From Fimbriimonadaceae bacterium (GTDB lineage: Bacteria; Armatimonadota; Fimbriimonadia; Fimbriimonadales; Fimbriimonadaceae): a stretch of 5,857 nucleotides of DNA. The translations under genes and the position numbers were made by a program. The DNA lies in assembly GCA_019694835.1 (NCBI GenBank), contig JAIBBE010000146.1:1-5857 (forward strand), written 5' to 3'. This document shows, piece after piece, positions 5,781 to 5,857 of the stretch (position 1 is its first letter; every line of letters starts with the position of its first letter). The notes below the pieces were generated by a model, which was not told the DNA's origin, searched no databases, and worked only from the letters and a program-made list of their open reading frames with translations.

Positions 5781-5857
5781 GGTGAGGTGGCCGAGAGGCT
5801 GAAGGCGGCGGTTTGCTAAACCGTTGTAGGGCGTTAAAACCCTACCCAGGGTTCGAA
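5781..5857 (+). tRNA. tRNA-Ser (anticodon GCU), 3' end cut by window
   Basis: Acceptor 5' strand GGTGAGG (5781-5787), a D-arm with GGCCGAGAGGCTGAAGGC, and anticodon stem 5808-5812/5820-5824 around the loop TTGCTAA give anticodon GCT at 5815-5817 (reads AGC/AGU). A long class II variable arm (stem 5826-5831 with 5840-5845) is diagnostic of tRNA-Ser. The T stem begins CAGGG at 5847 and the window ends inside the T loop (TTCGAA). The missing T arm and acceptor 3' strand lie outside, and this is the part integrases most often use as attB, so the site cannot be examined here. Confidence 0.95.

Noticed and set aside
1..5857. CRISPR array, transposon ends or an att repeat of the tRNA within the window
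   Set aside because: No regularly spaced repeats, no transposase and no second copy of the visible tRNA-Ser 3' sequence were seen.

Overview
This window looks like part of a mobile or accessory island in a GC-rich bacterium. It holds an integrase gene cut by the left edge, a tight run of accessory genes, and a tRNA-Ser gene cut by the right edge. Everything recognisable is on the + strand. The host lineage cannot be fixed from this sequence. The style (GC-rich integrase, tRNA-linked island, TTG/GTG starts) fits Planctomycetota, Acidobacteriota or a similar soil or aquatic phylum, and that is only a guess.

Layout. (1) Positions 3-1124: a tyrosine recombinase lacking its first residues, with all six classical catalytic positions visible. 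(2) Positions 1125-1292: a short non-coding gap with a cluster of three CTCCTAA half-sites, one of them inverted. (3) About 1293-1568: a small protein made almost entirely of a MerR-type DNA-binding domain. (4) Positions 1672-2193: a 173-residue helical protein I do not recognise. (5) Positions 2222-4384: a 720-residue fusion of an HEXXH zinc-metallopeptidase-like region to a complete C-terminal dCTP deaminase-like (DCD/dUTPase superfamily) domain. (6) Positions 4402-5607: a 401-residue protein I do not recognise. (7) Positions 5608-5780: a non-coding segment with a perfect 12-bp tandem duplication, a TATAAT box and a small hairpin. (8) Positions 5781-5857: tRNA-Ser(GCU), truncated in its T loop.

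Genes 4-6 have gaps of 28 and 17 bases and almost certainly form one transcription unit. The MerR-like gene just upstream could control it, or could serve the recombinase. The integrase has strongly G/C-ending codons while the cargo genes use a more mixed set, so they probably have different histories.

The most interesting element is the peptidase-DCD fusion with its two uncharacterised partners. A domain that acts on or binds deoxynucleotides, joined to a peptidase and carried beside an integrase near a tRNA, is what one might expect of an anti-phage or nucleotide-sensing stress module. That function is an inference from domains and context, not something the sequence proves.
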